Shown in pieces: positions 19,516 through 28,124 of a DNA stretch of 64,000 nucleotides. Position numbers and translations under genes: made by a program. Source of the DNA: an uncultured Candidatus Saccharibacteria bacterium (GTDB taxonomy: Bacteria; Patescibacteriota; Saccharimonadia; Saccharimonadales; Saccharimonadaceae); assembly GCA_949480205.1 (NCBI GenBank), contig CASXXK010000001.1, positions 62,001 through 126,000 on the forward strand, read 5' to 3'. The notes under the pieces are model-generated. The model saw only the letters and a program-made list of their open reading frames with translations, did not search any database and had not been told where the DNA came from. Positions within the stretch are counted from its first letter, which is position 1; every line of letters starts with the position of its first letter.

Positions 19516-19524
19516 TTTGAGTCA

Positions 19525-19566
19525 CCTAGAAAATGCCCCGCTCCGAAGAGCAGGGCATTTTCTAGG
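19525..19566 (-). terminator. terminator of the 19.5-20.07 kb ncRNA
   Basis: GCCCTGCTC-UUCG-GAGCGGGGC-ATTTTCT within a longer CCTAGAAAAT.../...ATTTTCTAGG inverted repeat. Confidence 0.7.
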
Positions 19567-20072
19567 GCTTGGAGTCTTGTATCTCCAAGTAGGTTAGTGG
19601 GGTAGTACCCCGAATGGGTTAGACGCTATACTTGGCGCCTACCAGTTTCTGAGAGTTTGTCCTCCACAGGACTCCTCTCTGACCAATCGACTCACTCTTG
19701 TTCCCGAAAACCGGTATTGCGGCCTGTGGTGAGCCTAGAGTTTGTTGCTGATGACTAGACTGTTAATGATATTCGCCCGTAATCGAGCCTCGTCCAGTCA
19801 TTGAGCAAGGGGACAACAATCTGTCCCAACACGGACCTCAAACGTGCATAGCGTTTGCCGTGACCAAGAATGTTCTTGCCAACACTCTTCAAATGAAAAT
19901 GTGATTAAAATCTCCACTTAGGCAAGTTTGTAACGTGTGTTTTCTTCTATGCAGAAAACTTGAGATTTTAATACTCGCAGGACTTGCACCTGCCCTTTTT
20001 ATGATTATATGATCAGAGCCGTCTGGCGGTCTCATGACTTTGAATAACTTATATCGCCGTCATGCTGATCAT
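19530..20072 (-). ncRNA. candidate large structured non-coding RNA (~540 nt), family unidentified
   Basis: Own promoter (TTGACA...GTGTGCTATCAT, 20079-20108), UUCG-loop terminator, many internal perfect stems (e.g. ATTAAAATCTC/GAGATTTTAAT), no ORF of 60 aa or more in the track. Confidence 0.65.
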
Positions 20073-20078
20073 GTTTCC

Positions 20079-20110
20079 ATGATAGCACACTATTATGATA
20101 TTGTCAATAG
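20079..20110 (-). promoter_or_regulatory. promoter of the large ncRNA
   Basis: Reverse complement CTATTGACAATATCATAATAGTGTGCTATCAT. Confidence 0.65.
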
Positions 20111-20167
20111 TTTTTTCGCATTTTGATACAAAAAGTCAAAAAATCGCTATCTGCTTCCCTGTTAAGT

Positions 20168-20383
20168 TTCTACATAGTCTAATACAGTACTAAGGCAGCG
20201 GAGGGGGAAACCGTAGTGACGACTACCATAGCTCGAGGGATTGACGATGCCAGCATCGAAGCGAAGGAAGTATGTGTTCGTGGTTGAGGAATATGGGCGC
20301 GATGACCACTCATACCCATTCTGACTAGCAACCCGCAAGGTTCCAGTAGTAACAGTCAAATTAAAATACCCGCTGCGCACGAA
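20168..20383 (-). repeat. FISUMP/C-type-lectin-like cassette B
   Basis: Reverse complement begins TTCGTGCGCAGCGGG and ends TTTCCCCCTCCGCTGCCTTAGTACTGTATTAGACTATGTAGA; encodes FVRSGYFNLTVTTGTLRVASQNGYEWSSR...GFPLRCLSTVLD. Confidence 0.85.
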
Positions 20384-20441
20384 GTTTAATATCAATACGC
20401 AGAAAGACCCCGCTAGTGCGAGGTCTTTAAGGTAAATATGC

Positions 20442-21038
20442 TTACCAATTATTGACCAGCCAATCATACTGATCGCACTTGATGAACTGAATCTTGTGCT
20501 TAAACTGCGGATATTTTGCGAGCAATTTGGATGTGTCTTTGCCTTCAAAGAATATAAACATGCCACCCTTTCTTTTGCTGGCGTCGTATTCACAGAAGCA
20601 CAATTCGCTGTCAATCAACCAGATACCGCCGGCAAAATGCCAAATTTGCGATTCTGAGCTGTCGACCCGTGTCAATTGGCCATGCAATGATGTAAGACGT
20701 AATTTTCCATCCACGATCGCGGCATCTTCCGGAGCAATGCAGGACGTTCTTTCGGAGCGTATACAAGGCATGTCCTCCGGTATTTCGACAGTTGGGAAAG
20801 TTATGCGCTGATATGCTCTCATAAAATCCTCAAACAGTTCGTCTCTTATGCCGTCGTGACTCATGCCATTGGTGATGTTTAGCCAGATGTAGCGTTTTTG
20901 CCCCTGTGTTTCCCATATTCTGCCACGTTCTGTCGTGATTGGTTTTCTTCTTTTTTTCATATCCTCACCCTTTCCTCTCATGCACCAACCTATGAATATG
21001 ACTATCCCCAGTTTTTTAAGGTGCGCTATGTTCATCAA
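20442..21038 (-). CDS. hypothetical protein
   Basis: 198-aa ORF (start may be internal, MKKRRKP...); promoter at about 21071-21100. Confidence 0.6.
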   Translation of the reverse strand: MMNIAHLKKLGIVIFIGWCMRGKGEDMKKRRKPITTERGRIWETQGQKRYIWLNITNGMSHDGIRDELFEDFMRAYQRITFPTVEIPEDMPCIRSERTSCIAPEDAAIVDGKLRLTSLHGQLTRVDSSESQIWHFAGGIWLIDSELCFCEYDASKRKGGMFIFFEGKDTSKLLAKYPQFKHKIQFIKCDQYDWLVNNW

Positions 21039-21119
21039 AATTTTGCCTCAAGTTGAGGTCTATCTTAGTGTATCATAGATATTAGTTTTTGTCAATAGAT
21101 AAAGCGGTATCGGTTTTAC

Positions 21120-21342
21120 TTCGTGCGCAGCGGGAGATTCGATTTGGCTACGAAAGCGGGTATACTTGGATATGTTGACCCAAGCGGCTTCTGGTGGTCT
21201 TCGCGAGCTGTCATTTACTCTTCTAGTACCTTAGCTAATGCTTATAGCCTCTATTTTAGTTCTACAACAGTTAATCCATTAAATGGCCCATCCAATCGTT
21301 ACGCTGGTTTCCCCCTCCGCTGCCTTAGTACTGTATTAGACA
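21120..21342 (+). repeat. FISUMP/C-type-lectin-like cassette C
   Basis: 5' box TTCGTGCGCAGCGGG at 21120; 3' box at 21308-21342; FVRSGRFDLATKAGILGYVDPSGFWWSSRA...NRYAGFPLRCLSTVLDM. Confidence 0.85.
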
Positions 21343-21436
21343 TGGCGAATACAAAAGCTTCGCCGGCAAGTTTGGCCACAAGAACAATGAGCAATTAGGA
21401 GTCACCGTTACCTATTTACCAGTGTTCAAATAAAAA

Positions 21437-21464
21437 CTGCGGTCTAACCTTAAGGTTAGACCGC
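21437..21464. terminator. loopless perfect palindrome (terminator-like)
   Basis: tgcggtctaaccttaaggttagaccgca. Confidence 0.5.
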
Positions 21465-21488
21465 ATCCGGATGCGCAGATGATTAAAA

Positions 21489-22456
21489 CTAAAAAGGCTT
21501 GAGTTCGAAGGCTTCCAGACTGGCCATGACAAACTCAGGGCTACGCAGAACACCAGACTTGTTCATCTCCTGGATTTCTGCCGGAGTAAACCAACCGATC
21601 TCTGAGGTTTCTTCAGTATGATACTGTTTGGGGCCGTCTACCGCATAGGCCAAGAAAACAGGCATGGTGTAAATTTTTCCGGGCTTGCGACTGGTACGAG
21701 TATGAAGTAAGCCCTCAAGTTTAATCTGCCAGCTGCTTTCCTCGCTGACTTCACGGATAACCGTTTCGGCGTAGGCTTCGCCAACTCTGACACGGCCGGA
21801 GGGCAGATTCCAACCGCCATCGCCATCAACCCAATTATCAGGTGCCTTACCCGCATCAAGATACCCCTGCTTGAGCACAGGATCCTTGATTTTCTCAACC
21901 TGAACACGTGCTTCGTGCATCATGAGGATTTTACCTTCCTTGTTATACACCAGTGCACCAGCCCGAAACCACGGTAAACCCCACTTCTGGATGTCGCCGA
22001 TGGATTCCTCGGGGATAATGACGTTCTTTGACGTGTTCTGGATGGCGCCAAGAACCGCGTCAGCATCACGCAGATTGTTGTCATTGGCCAGTGCTATGAT
22101 TTCGTCTTGGCCATACCAGCCCATGGACTTGATTATCTGCGGGTCGGGCGTCTCCGTGGCACTGAGATCATATGGATTATCAGCCCCATAGATTACAATA
22201 ACCCTAGGATCAGCTTCGTCAGCGATAAATTGAGTGTCAACGTAACGAATACCTTCCATGTCATAATCGTAAAACGTTTGTTCCATGCCAGCGTGTTCGG
22301 CAGCATAGTCAAGCCTCTGGTTCGCCTGCAAATCCACACAAGGTAAACCAATTTGGCCACTGCTCTGCGTTTGTTCGACCAAGAAAAATTTCTGGTGAAC
22401 ATTGGTAAGCAGAAGGCCGACTTGCACTCTGGGGCGGTTAATATTTCTCTTTTCCA
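21489..22456 (-). CDS. NUDIX hydrolase (probable degenerate N-terminal plus active C-terminal Nudix domains)
   Basis: Nudix box GRVRVGEAYAETVIREVSEESSWQ; likely start MEKRNINRP at 22456 (ORF extends to 22505). Confidence 0.8.
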
Positions 22457-22735
22457 TGATTCTTTCCTCCTTTTGATCTGAAACTAACAGCACCTTCCCA
22501 ATCATCTTTCGCTTGGTAATGTGCTATCTACGACGTAATGTCGTCAAAATCTTTCCTCTGATGAGGATTGTCTACATTGTATCACAGATTATGCTTTTTG
22601 TCAATAGAAACACAAGAGCACCCCGAAGGGTGCTGAAGGCGGCGCATGGATCGGTGCCGGAAAACGACACTTACTGTCTTTAGCTCACCATGCGGCTGAC
22701 GCCGTGGGCTCATTATATCAGAAAATTGAATTTTA

Positions 22736-23452
22736 TCAATAATCGGCACCCCGAATCAAACTACCATCAAATTGCGAGTAAGGAAATTCACCCAGATTGA
22801 CGATACGCGATTTGATGAGATTGAGAAAATGTGGCTGTTGGCGGTGATAAGCTTTGTAGACTGTACCAGCGATAAGGTCAGCAACCTGAAGATTATACTC
22901 AGTCTTGGAGTCGCGCTGAAAAACCTCGACGTGATGACGCACGAGATTTGACGTAGTGTAGGCATTGATGGTGATGTAATCGGTGAGCGAATTCATAGAC
23001 TTGACGGCGGTGGAACGTTGGTCAAACACGATACGAAAATCACCATGGTATCTCTGGAAAATCGCATCGGTGAGCAACTTAGCAAAATAATTATAGACCA
23101 GATTCTTAGGCTTTTGCTCTTGTAACAACGTAACCTGTGTTTTATCGACTACGAGATAAAAGATATCAATGTCTGGCTTGGCGGTAAGCTTGTTAAGAAT
23201 ACGCTGGCGCTCGGGAAACTTGAGTGTGCAGGATTTAATCTCTTGAATGGTGTCATAGTTTCTTTCTTTGGCAAGGAGCTGCTGCTCTTTACGAATAATG
23301 CGCTTGGCACGAGTTAGGCCTTTTGCCGTGTCGAAAACTGCGGCGGCCAATACAAAATATTTACCTCCACAGCCCATGTTCCCCGACTCGTCGATATAGG
23401 CCGTAATCATTGAGCCCATTGTAGCATTTCGAGAAAAAATACCAAAACACAA
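22736..23452 (-). CDS. DUF3800 family protein
   Basis: AYIDESGNMGCGGKYFVLAAAVFD...IVFDQRSTAVKSMNSLTDYI...LQVADLIAGTVYKAYHR. Confidence 0.8.
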   Translation of the reverse strand: MCFGIFSRNATMGSMITAYIDESGNMGCGGKYFVLAAAVFDTAKGLTRAKRIIRKEQQLLAKERNYDTIQEIKSCTLKFPERQRILNKLTAKPDIDIFYLVVDKTQVTLLQEQKPKNLVYNYFAKLLTDAIFQRYHGDFRIVFDQRSTAVKSMNSLTDYITINAYTTSNLVRHHVEVFQRDSKTEYNLQVADLIAGTVYKAYHRQQPHFLNLIKSRIVNLGEFPYSQFDGSLIRGADY

Positions 23453-23469
23453 GCAATATAGAAATAAAG

Positions 23470-23500
23470 GTTGACTTTTGGCAAGGGTACGCTATAATGA
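23470..23500 (+). promoter_or_regulatory. nusA promoter
   Basis: TTGACT...TACGCTATAAT. Confidence 0.6.
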
Positions 23501-23560
23501 AACTATACAGATATTGACCGACCCGAAGAGGGGCGGTTTTTAGTTTAGAAAAGGAGAAAA

Positions 23561-24679
23561 ATGGAAGGTTTAGACCTGAAACAACTGAGCGCGATGGTGA
23601 ATGTGATCGCAGAGGAAAAAGGCTTGCCTGAGGACGCCGTGCTAGATGTGGTACAGATGGCGATTGCGGCGGCTTGGCGACGTGATAATGGTGATAAAGA
23701 TATGGATGTGCGTGCCCTGTTGGACACCAAGACCGGCAAAGCTACCGTATTTGTAAGCCGCGAGGTGATCGAAGATGACGTAGCTTACAACCCAGCTACC
23801 GAGATTCCTCTGGCCGAGGCAATGCAATTGAAAAAAGATGCTCAGGTGGGCGACATTGTAGAAGAGTCGTTTGAGGTGAAAGAGTTTGGTCGCGTAGCAG
23901 CAATGACCGCCAAGCAAGTAGTGGTGCAGCGTCTGCGCGAAGCGGAACGTGATGCTGTGTTGAGTGCTTTTGAAGATAAAATCGGCACTGTGATGACTGG
24001 CGTGGTAGCTCGCGTAGAACCCCGGGTGGTGCGGATTGACCTCGGCAAGGCTTCGGGGATTATGCCACGATCTGAGCAGATTGACGGCGAATATTACACC
24101 GTGGGCGAACGGATTAAGGTTTATATTAAGGGCGTAGAACACGACGATACGCGCGCGCAATTGATTCTCTCACGTGGGAATGCTGAGTTTATCGAATATT
24201 TGTTCCGTCAGGAAGTGCCAGAACTTGAGAACGGCTCGGTGGAAATTCGTGGAATTGCCCGTGAAGCTGGTCGTCGCACCAAGATTGCCGTAATGTCTAC
24301 TGTACCAGGCGTGGACCCAGTGGGTACTTTTGTGGGTGGCCGCGGCATGCGCGTGCAGGCCATTATGAACGAAATTGGCGATCGCGAGAAGATTGATATT
24401 ATCAACTGGAGCGAAAACCCATCAGAATACATCCGTGAAGCACTGAGCCCGGCCGAAGTGACGAAGGTGGAAATTGAAGGCAAGAAAGCCAAGGTTTACG
24501 TGACCGAAGATCAGCAGTCGATTGCGATTGGCCGCCAAGGTCAAAACGTACGTTTGGCGTCGAAGTTGACTGGTTATGAAATCGATATTGAACTCGCCAA
24601 AGCCCCAGAGAAGAAAAAGCGCAAGAACGCGGAAGATTCCCTCTTGAATGCTTTGAGTGAAGCGGACGAAGAGGAATAA
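23561..24679 (+). CDS. nusA: transcription termination/antitermination factor NusA
   Basis: S1/KH architecture; GTFVGGRGMRVQAIMNEI...IAIGRQGQNVRLASKLTGYEIDI. Confidence 0.95.
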   Translation: MEGLDLKQLSAMVNVIAEEKGLPEDAVLDVVQMAIAAAWRRDNGDKDMDVRALLDTKTGKATVFVSREVIEDDVAYNPATEIPLAEAMQLKKDAQVGDIVEESFEVKEFGRVAAMTAKQVVVQRLREAERDAVLSAFEDKIGTVMTGVVARVEPRVVRIDLGKASGIMPRSEQIDGEYYTVGERIKVYIKGVEHDDTRAQLILSRGNAEFIEYLFRQEVPELENGSVEIRGIAREAGRRTKIAVMSTVPGVDPVGTFVGGRGMRVQAIMNEIGDREKIDIINWSENPSEYIREALSPAEVTKVEIEGKKAKVYVTEDQQSIAIGRQGQNVRLASKLTGYEIDIELAKAPEKKKRKNAEDSLLNALSEADEEE

Positions 24680-24691
24680 GCCTAGCCATCA

Positions 24692-24720
24692 AAAAGAGCG
24701 TCCTAGGACGCTCTTTTTAG
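24692..24720. terminator. nusA terminator (loopless palindrome)
   Basis: aaaagagcgtcctaggacgctctttttag. Confidence 0.8.
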
Positions 24721-24729
24721 TGCGATTTG

Positions 24730-25623
24730 CTATTTACCCGCGAGAAAGGCAGCAGCAAAAATAGCAATAAAGACAATGAGGAAAATTGCCAAACCGATAC
24801 GTTTAAGGATAAGCGAGAGAGTGTTTTGACTTTCTTTAATTTTATCCTGTACTAAAGTCATATTTTCTGGCCAATTTGCGGCACCTTCCTGGTTTTTGAT
24901 TTGTTCAATAAACTCTGGTTGGAACTTGTCTTTGAGCCCTTTCTGGAAGGTGTCAAGCCGATATGATCTACTACCCAGCCCTTGCACGTCGTCTTCGTCG
25001 TAGATTTGTTGGTGCAAAATTGAAGTCATAACTACAACTGGCTGCAGCCAATCATCTTGCGCAATATACATCACATAACGTGATTTACCGTTTTTGACCG
25101 GTGTACGCTTCTCTACTGTGGCTACCATAGTTTGATTAACGTCATACATACAGAAATAGATTGATTTACCTTCGCCCACAATGTAACAATTGAGCTTTTT
25201 GGCACCGAGTTGGAGACTCCAATAAGTATAGGATTCTATGCCATCATCGATGACTGGAACTTGTACATTGCCGGCTTCTACCCCATTGCTATTAACGATT
25301 TTGGGCGCCATTTCGTCAAGTGCGCCCCAGCCTTCACCTTTGACAAAATTACCAGCCATCTTGGCCAAACTTTTAATCGTACCAAGATTAGTGCTTTGTT
25401 GCCAAAACTTAATGAGATAACTTTCTCCATTAGCAAACGCCACCGAAAGATCGTATGTGTCGGCTTGCGCTACGCCATCAAGTCGACAAACCTCCGCGTT
25501 GCGCGCAACTACGGTGGCGCGGTATGGTACAATTGTGGCTCGAGCTTTTACTTCCAGCGCTCCAATACCAATACTAGTGTTGCGCTTTTGGTCCCACTCT
25601 AATTTGATATATTCTGCAATCAT
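24730..25623 (-). CDS. hypothetical protein with C-terminal TM
   Basis: 297 aa; terminal LILKRIGLAIFLIVFIAIFAAAFLAGK. Confidence 0.6.
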   Translation of the reverse strand: MIAEYIKLEWDQKRNTSIGIGALEVKARATIVPYRATVVARNAEVCRLDGVAQADTYDLSVAFANGESYLIKFWQQSTNLGTIKSLAKMAGNFVKGEGWGALDEMAPKIVNSNGVEAGNVQVPVIDDGIESYTYWSLQLGAKKLNCYIVGEGKSIYFCMYDVNQTMVATVEKRTPVKNGKSRYVMYIAQDDWLQPVVVMTSILHQQIYDEDDVQGLGSRSYRLDTFQKGLKDKFQPEFIEQIKNQEGAANWPENMTLVQDKIKESQNTLSLILKRIGLAIFLIVFIAIFAAAFLAGK

Positions 25624-25632
25624 AGTTTGAGC

Positions 25633-26283
25633 TTATTTGACACTACAAGTGTAGCCATTCTTGGTGTACACGGTCTTAATCTCATCCATGGTAAGCCCTT
25701 GGAAGTCCTCGGTCAGTTCATCGGTATCCGTTTTATTCGTCTTGGTTAAATCAGCTGTTAGCGAAACAGTAGTAAGTGTTGGTTTTTCACTGTAATAATA
25801 GTCAATACCCTCATGCCCCTCATATTCCGCAAGCGCCATCGAAAGGAAGGCGGCGGCGAACAAGCTCTCTTGGTCTGATGTGCTTAAATCATCTTCGTCA
25901 ACCGTGCCATCTAGTAGTAAAGTATATTCAAGCTTAGTCAACCCTTTCTTATCATAAGTCAAAGCAGTGGATTGCGTCACAGCTTTACCATCTTGAGTAC
26001 AGCTCAGAACTTGCGTACCACCAGATCTAGAGTTGATAAACCAGATAGCCAGCACCGCAAGCCCAATAGCAACCAGTGCACCAACAATACATTCAATAAT
26101 CAAGATGGTATGAGCGGGGTTCTTCTTGGTCTGAACAGCGGCATTAAGATTATTGAAACCACTGGCGATTGTAGTGGGCGGGTTAACTGGTGCGGGCGTA
26201 GGGCTTGGTTGGAGCGAAGCTCCACACTTGGAACAAAACCCAGAGTCGTCTGCGTTCTCGCTACCACATTGATTACATTTCAT
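25633..26283 (-). CDS. zinc-ribbon domain membrane protein
   Basis: MKCNQCGSENADDSGFCSKCGASL; SD GGAGGAGG directly upstream of ATG at 26283. Confidence 0.75.
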   Translation of the reverse strand: MKCNQCGSENADDSGFCSKCGASLQPSPTPAPVNPPTTIASGFNNLNAAVQTKKNPAHTILIIECIVGALVAIGLAVLAIWFINSRSGGTQVLSCTQDGKAVTQSTALTYDKKGLTKLEYTLLLDGTVDEDDLSTSDQESLFAAAFLSMALAEYEGHEGIDYYYSEKPTLTTVSLTADLTKTNKTDTDELTEDFQGLTMDEIKTVYTKNGYTCSVK

Positions 26284-26411
26284 ATTACCTCCTCCCACAA
26301 AAAATGGGCTAATGTTTAGTATTTGTTCAGAATACAACTAAAGCGTTAACTCTAGCAACATTAGCCCAATCTCAGAGTTAACGAAAAAAGGCCTTAATTG
26401 TATTCTGAACA
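26284..26411 (-). promoter_or_regulatory. structured 5' leader (pseudoknot-like) of the zinc-ribbon gene
   Basis: Three perfect stems: 26324-26337/26398-26411, 26344-26353/26374-26383, 26305-26316/26357-26368 (interlocking). Confidence 0.6.
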
Positions 26412-26694
26412 TTTTTATTGTAACACGACTCTTTGGGAAAGGAAATAATCCCCCAGGTGGCTTATTGTGTCATAAGTTATATATTTTATCAAGTATTTTT
26501 ATAGTTGTTTTCTGGCCAGTCGTCAAATAATATCATAAAACTATTCTTGCCTGTGTCAATGTGCGAAAAACCTAGGTATTTACACAACTGTGGAAAAGTG
26601 AAAAATTGGTGTTCGGTTTTGCTTTTCGGCAATATTAGATTCCCTCTCAATCAAAATGGAGCCGCAATCGGGGGGGCGATATACGACTCCATTT

Positions 26695-26771
26695 TGGTGG
26701 CGGGAGTTGGATTTGAACCAACGACCTTTTGGTTATGAGCCAAACGAGCTACCAGGCTGCTCTATCCCGCG
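26695..26771 (-). tRNA. tRNA-Met (CAT), probable initiator; CCA encoded
   Basis: Reverse complement CGCGGGATAGAGCAGCCTGGTAGCTCGTTTGGCTCATAACCAAAAGGTCGTTGGTTCAAATCCAACTCCCGCCACCA; unpaired C1:C72. Confidence 0.93.
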
Positions 26772-26937
26772 ATACGTGTTTATTATATCGCATGACGAGA
26801 GGTTTTGCAAGAGTTTTTGCATGTTTTAGAAAAAGTTGACCCGCTCAATGAGCGGGTCGGGTGGAACTAAATGCTTAAGGTTGAGGAGCAGGTTGAGCAG
26901 AGTCGTCGCGCTGAACACCGCTACCTATTTCGGCGTT

Positions 26938-27978
26938 TCAGTTATTTACCGGATTTGTCGGATGCGGCGGGTACGGCTCAGGATCGTAATTGGGGGCTGA
27001 TGACTCTTCATTCGTATTGTGTCGGTCAGGGTCGGGGTCGGGCGATATAACAAGGGTTGGCCTCGGCCTGAGCTCGGTGACATAAGTTTCTTCATGTTCA
27101 GTGCCGTCTACGTTGCATTCATAAGTATAGCATCCAAACGTGCTGTTCAAATCGCCATAATCATGCTCGACGTATTCTCCCGATGTGTAAAAACACAAGG
27201 TGAATTGATTGTCATTATAATCGTCAATCGTAGGCCAAGCGCCATAAGCACGAATTCCACATTTGTCTGCACAAAACTCAATACCCAAATTTCCGCTGTC
27301 TGAGGCGATCTTGAGTTCACCAACGTAGTCGATGTCTGCGTGATAATCCCTTAAGGTAATACTGATAGTGCCAGTGCCATTTTCTTTGATGAGATAGTCA
27401 CTGCTTGCGGTAATGTTAGCTGAAACCTTTCCATCGTCGTTAAAGAAGAGGGGTGAGGCATCCCAGCGAATAGCGTAAACCTTGTCTCCTTCCAGCAGGT
27501 AATACCCATCCCGATAGTCGCCCTCTGAACTAGGCTCGACAAGAATCTCACCGGAATTGGAAACCTCGTAGAGTTCAAACTCAATGGGCTGCTCAGTGTA
27601 AACCGGCTTTACTTCTTCGGGAGCGTAATAGTAGACGTCGGACGTATTGTACGCCTCGGACGCATCGTGATCCCCGCGGGTATCCGGCAGGTTGGACTCC
27701 AGCCTTTCCATTTCAGAAGCAACGTAGAGCCAATTAGCTGCAATAGCTGTCTCCTGAGCTGTGATAGCTGCCTCTTGAGCTGCGATTCGGTCATAAATAT
27801 CAGCCGCCATACGAAACCAGCAAGACAAACCAACGACGACTGCCGCTGTCAGACAAACCAAAACGACGCCCAGCAAAAGAAACGCCTTGCGACTATGCTG
27901 CGGTTTTTGGTTGACGTAGTCAATGCAACCATTGTCATCCCTGTCATTGCGAAGCTCCTGATTGTCTTTGTTCATCAT
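26938..27978 (-). CDS. hypothetical membrane-anchored protein
   Basis: 346 aa; N-terminal TM, Pro/Asp-rich tail. Confidence 0.6.
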   Translation of the reverse strand: MMNKDNQELRNDRDDNGCIDYVNQKPQHSRKAFLLLGVVLVCLTAAVVVGLSCWFRMAADIYDRIAAQEAAITAQETAIAANWLYVASEMERLESNLPDTRGDHDASEAYNTSDVYYYAPEEVKPVYTEQPIEFELYEVSNSGEILVEPSSEGDYRDGYYLLEGDKVYAIRWDASPLFFNDDGKVSANITASSDYLIKENGTGTISITLRDYHADIDYVGELKIASDSGNLGIEFCADKCGIRAYGAWPTIDDYNDNQFTLCFYTSGEYVEHDYGDLNSTFGCYTYECNVDGTEHEETYVTELRPRPTLVISPDPDPDRHNTNEESSAPNYDPEPYPPHPTNPVNN

Positions 27979-28124
27979 TTAAATTCCCTCCTAATTTTGC
28001 ATACATGAACACAGTTTACTTGGAACTCGGGTTTTATAAGCTTTAGTTCTTAATTTGCTTAACTTCCCCGATAGTTATAATTTCATTGTAGCATACTTAT
28101 GCTTAAAAGTCAATACTTTTATGC

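Noticed and set aside
19530-20072. Direct call of the structured RNA as RNase P or tmRNA
   Set aside because: Only short partial similarity to conserved blocks; needs covariance-model evidence.
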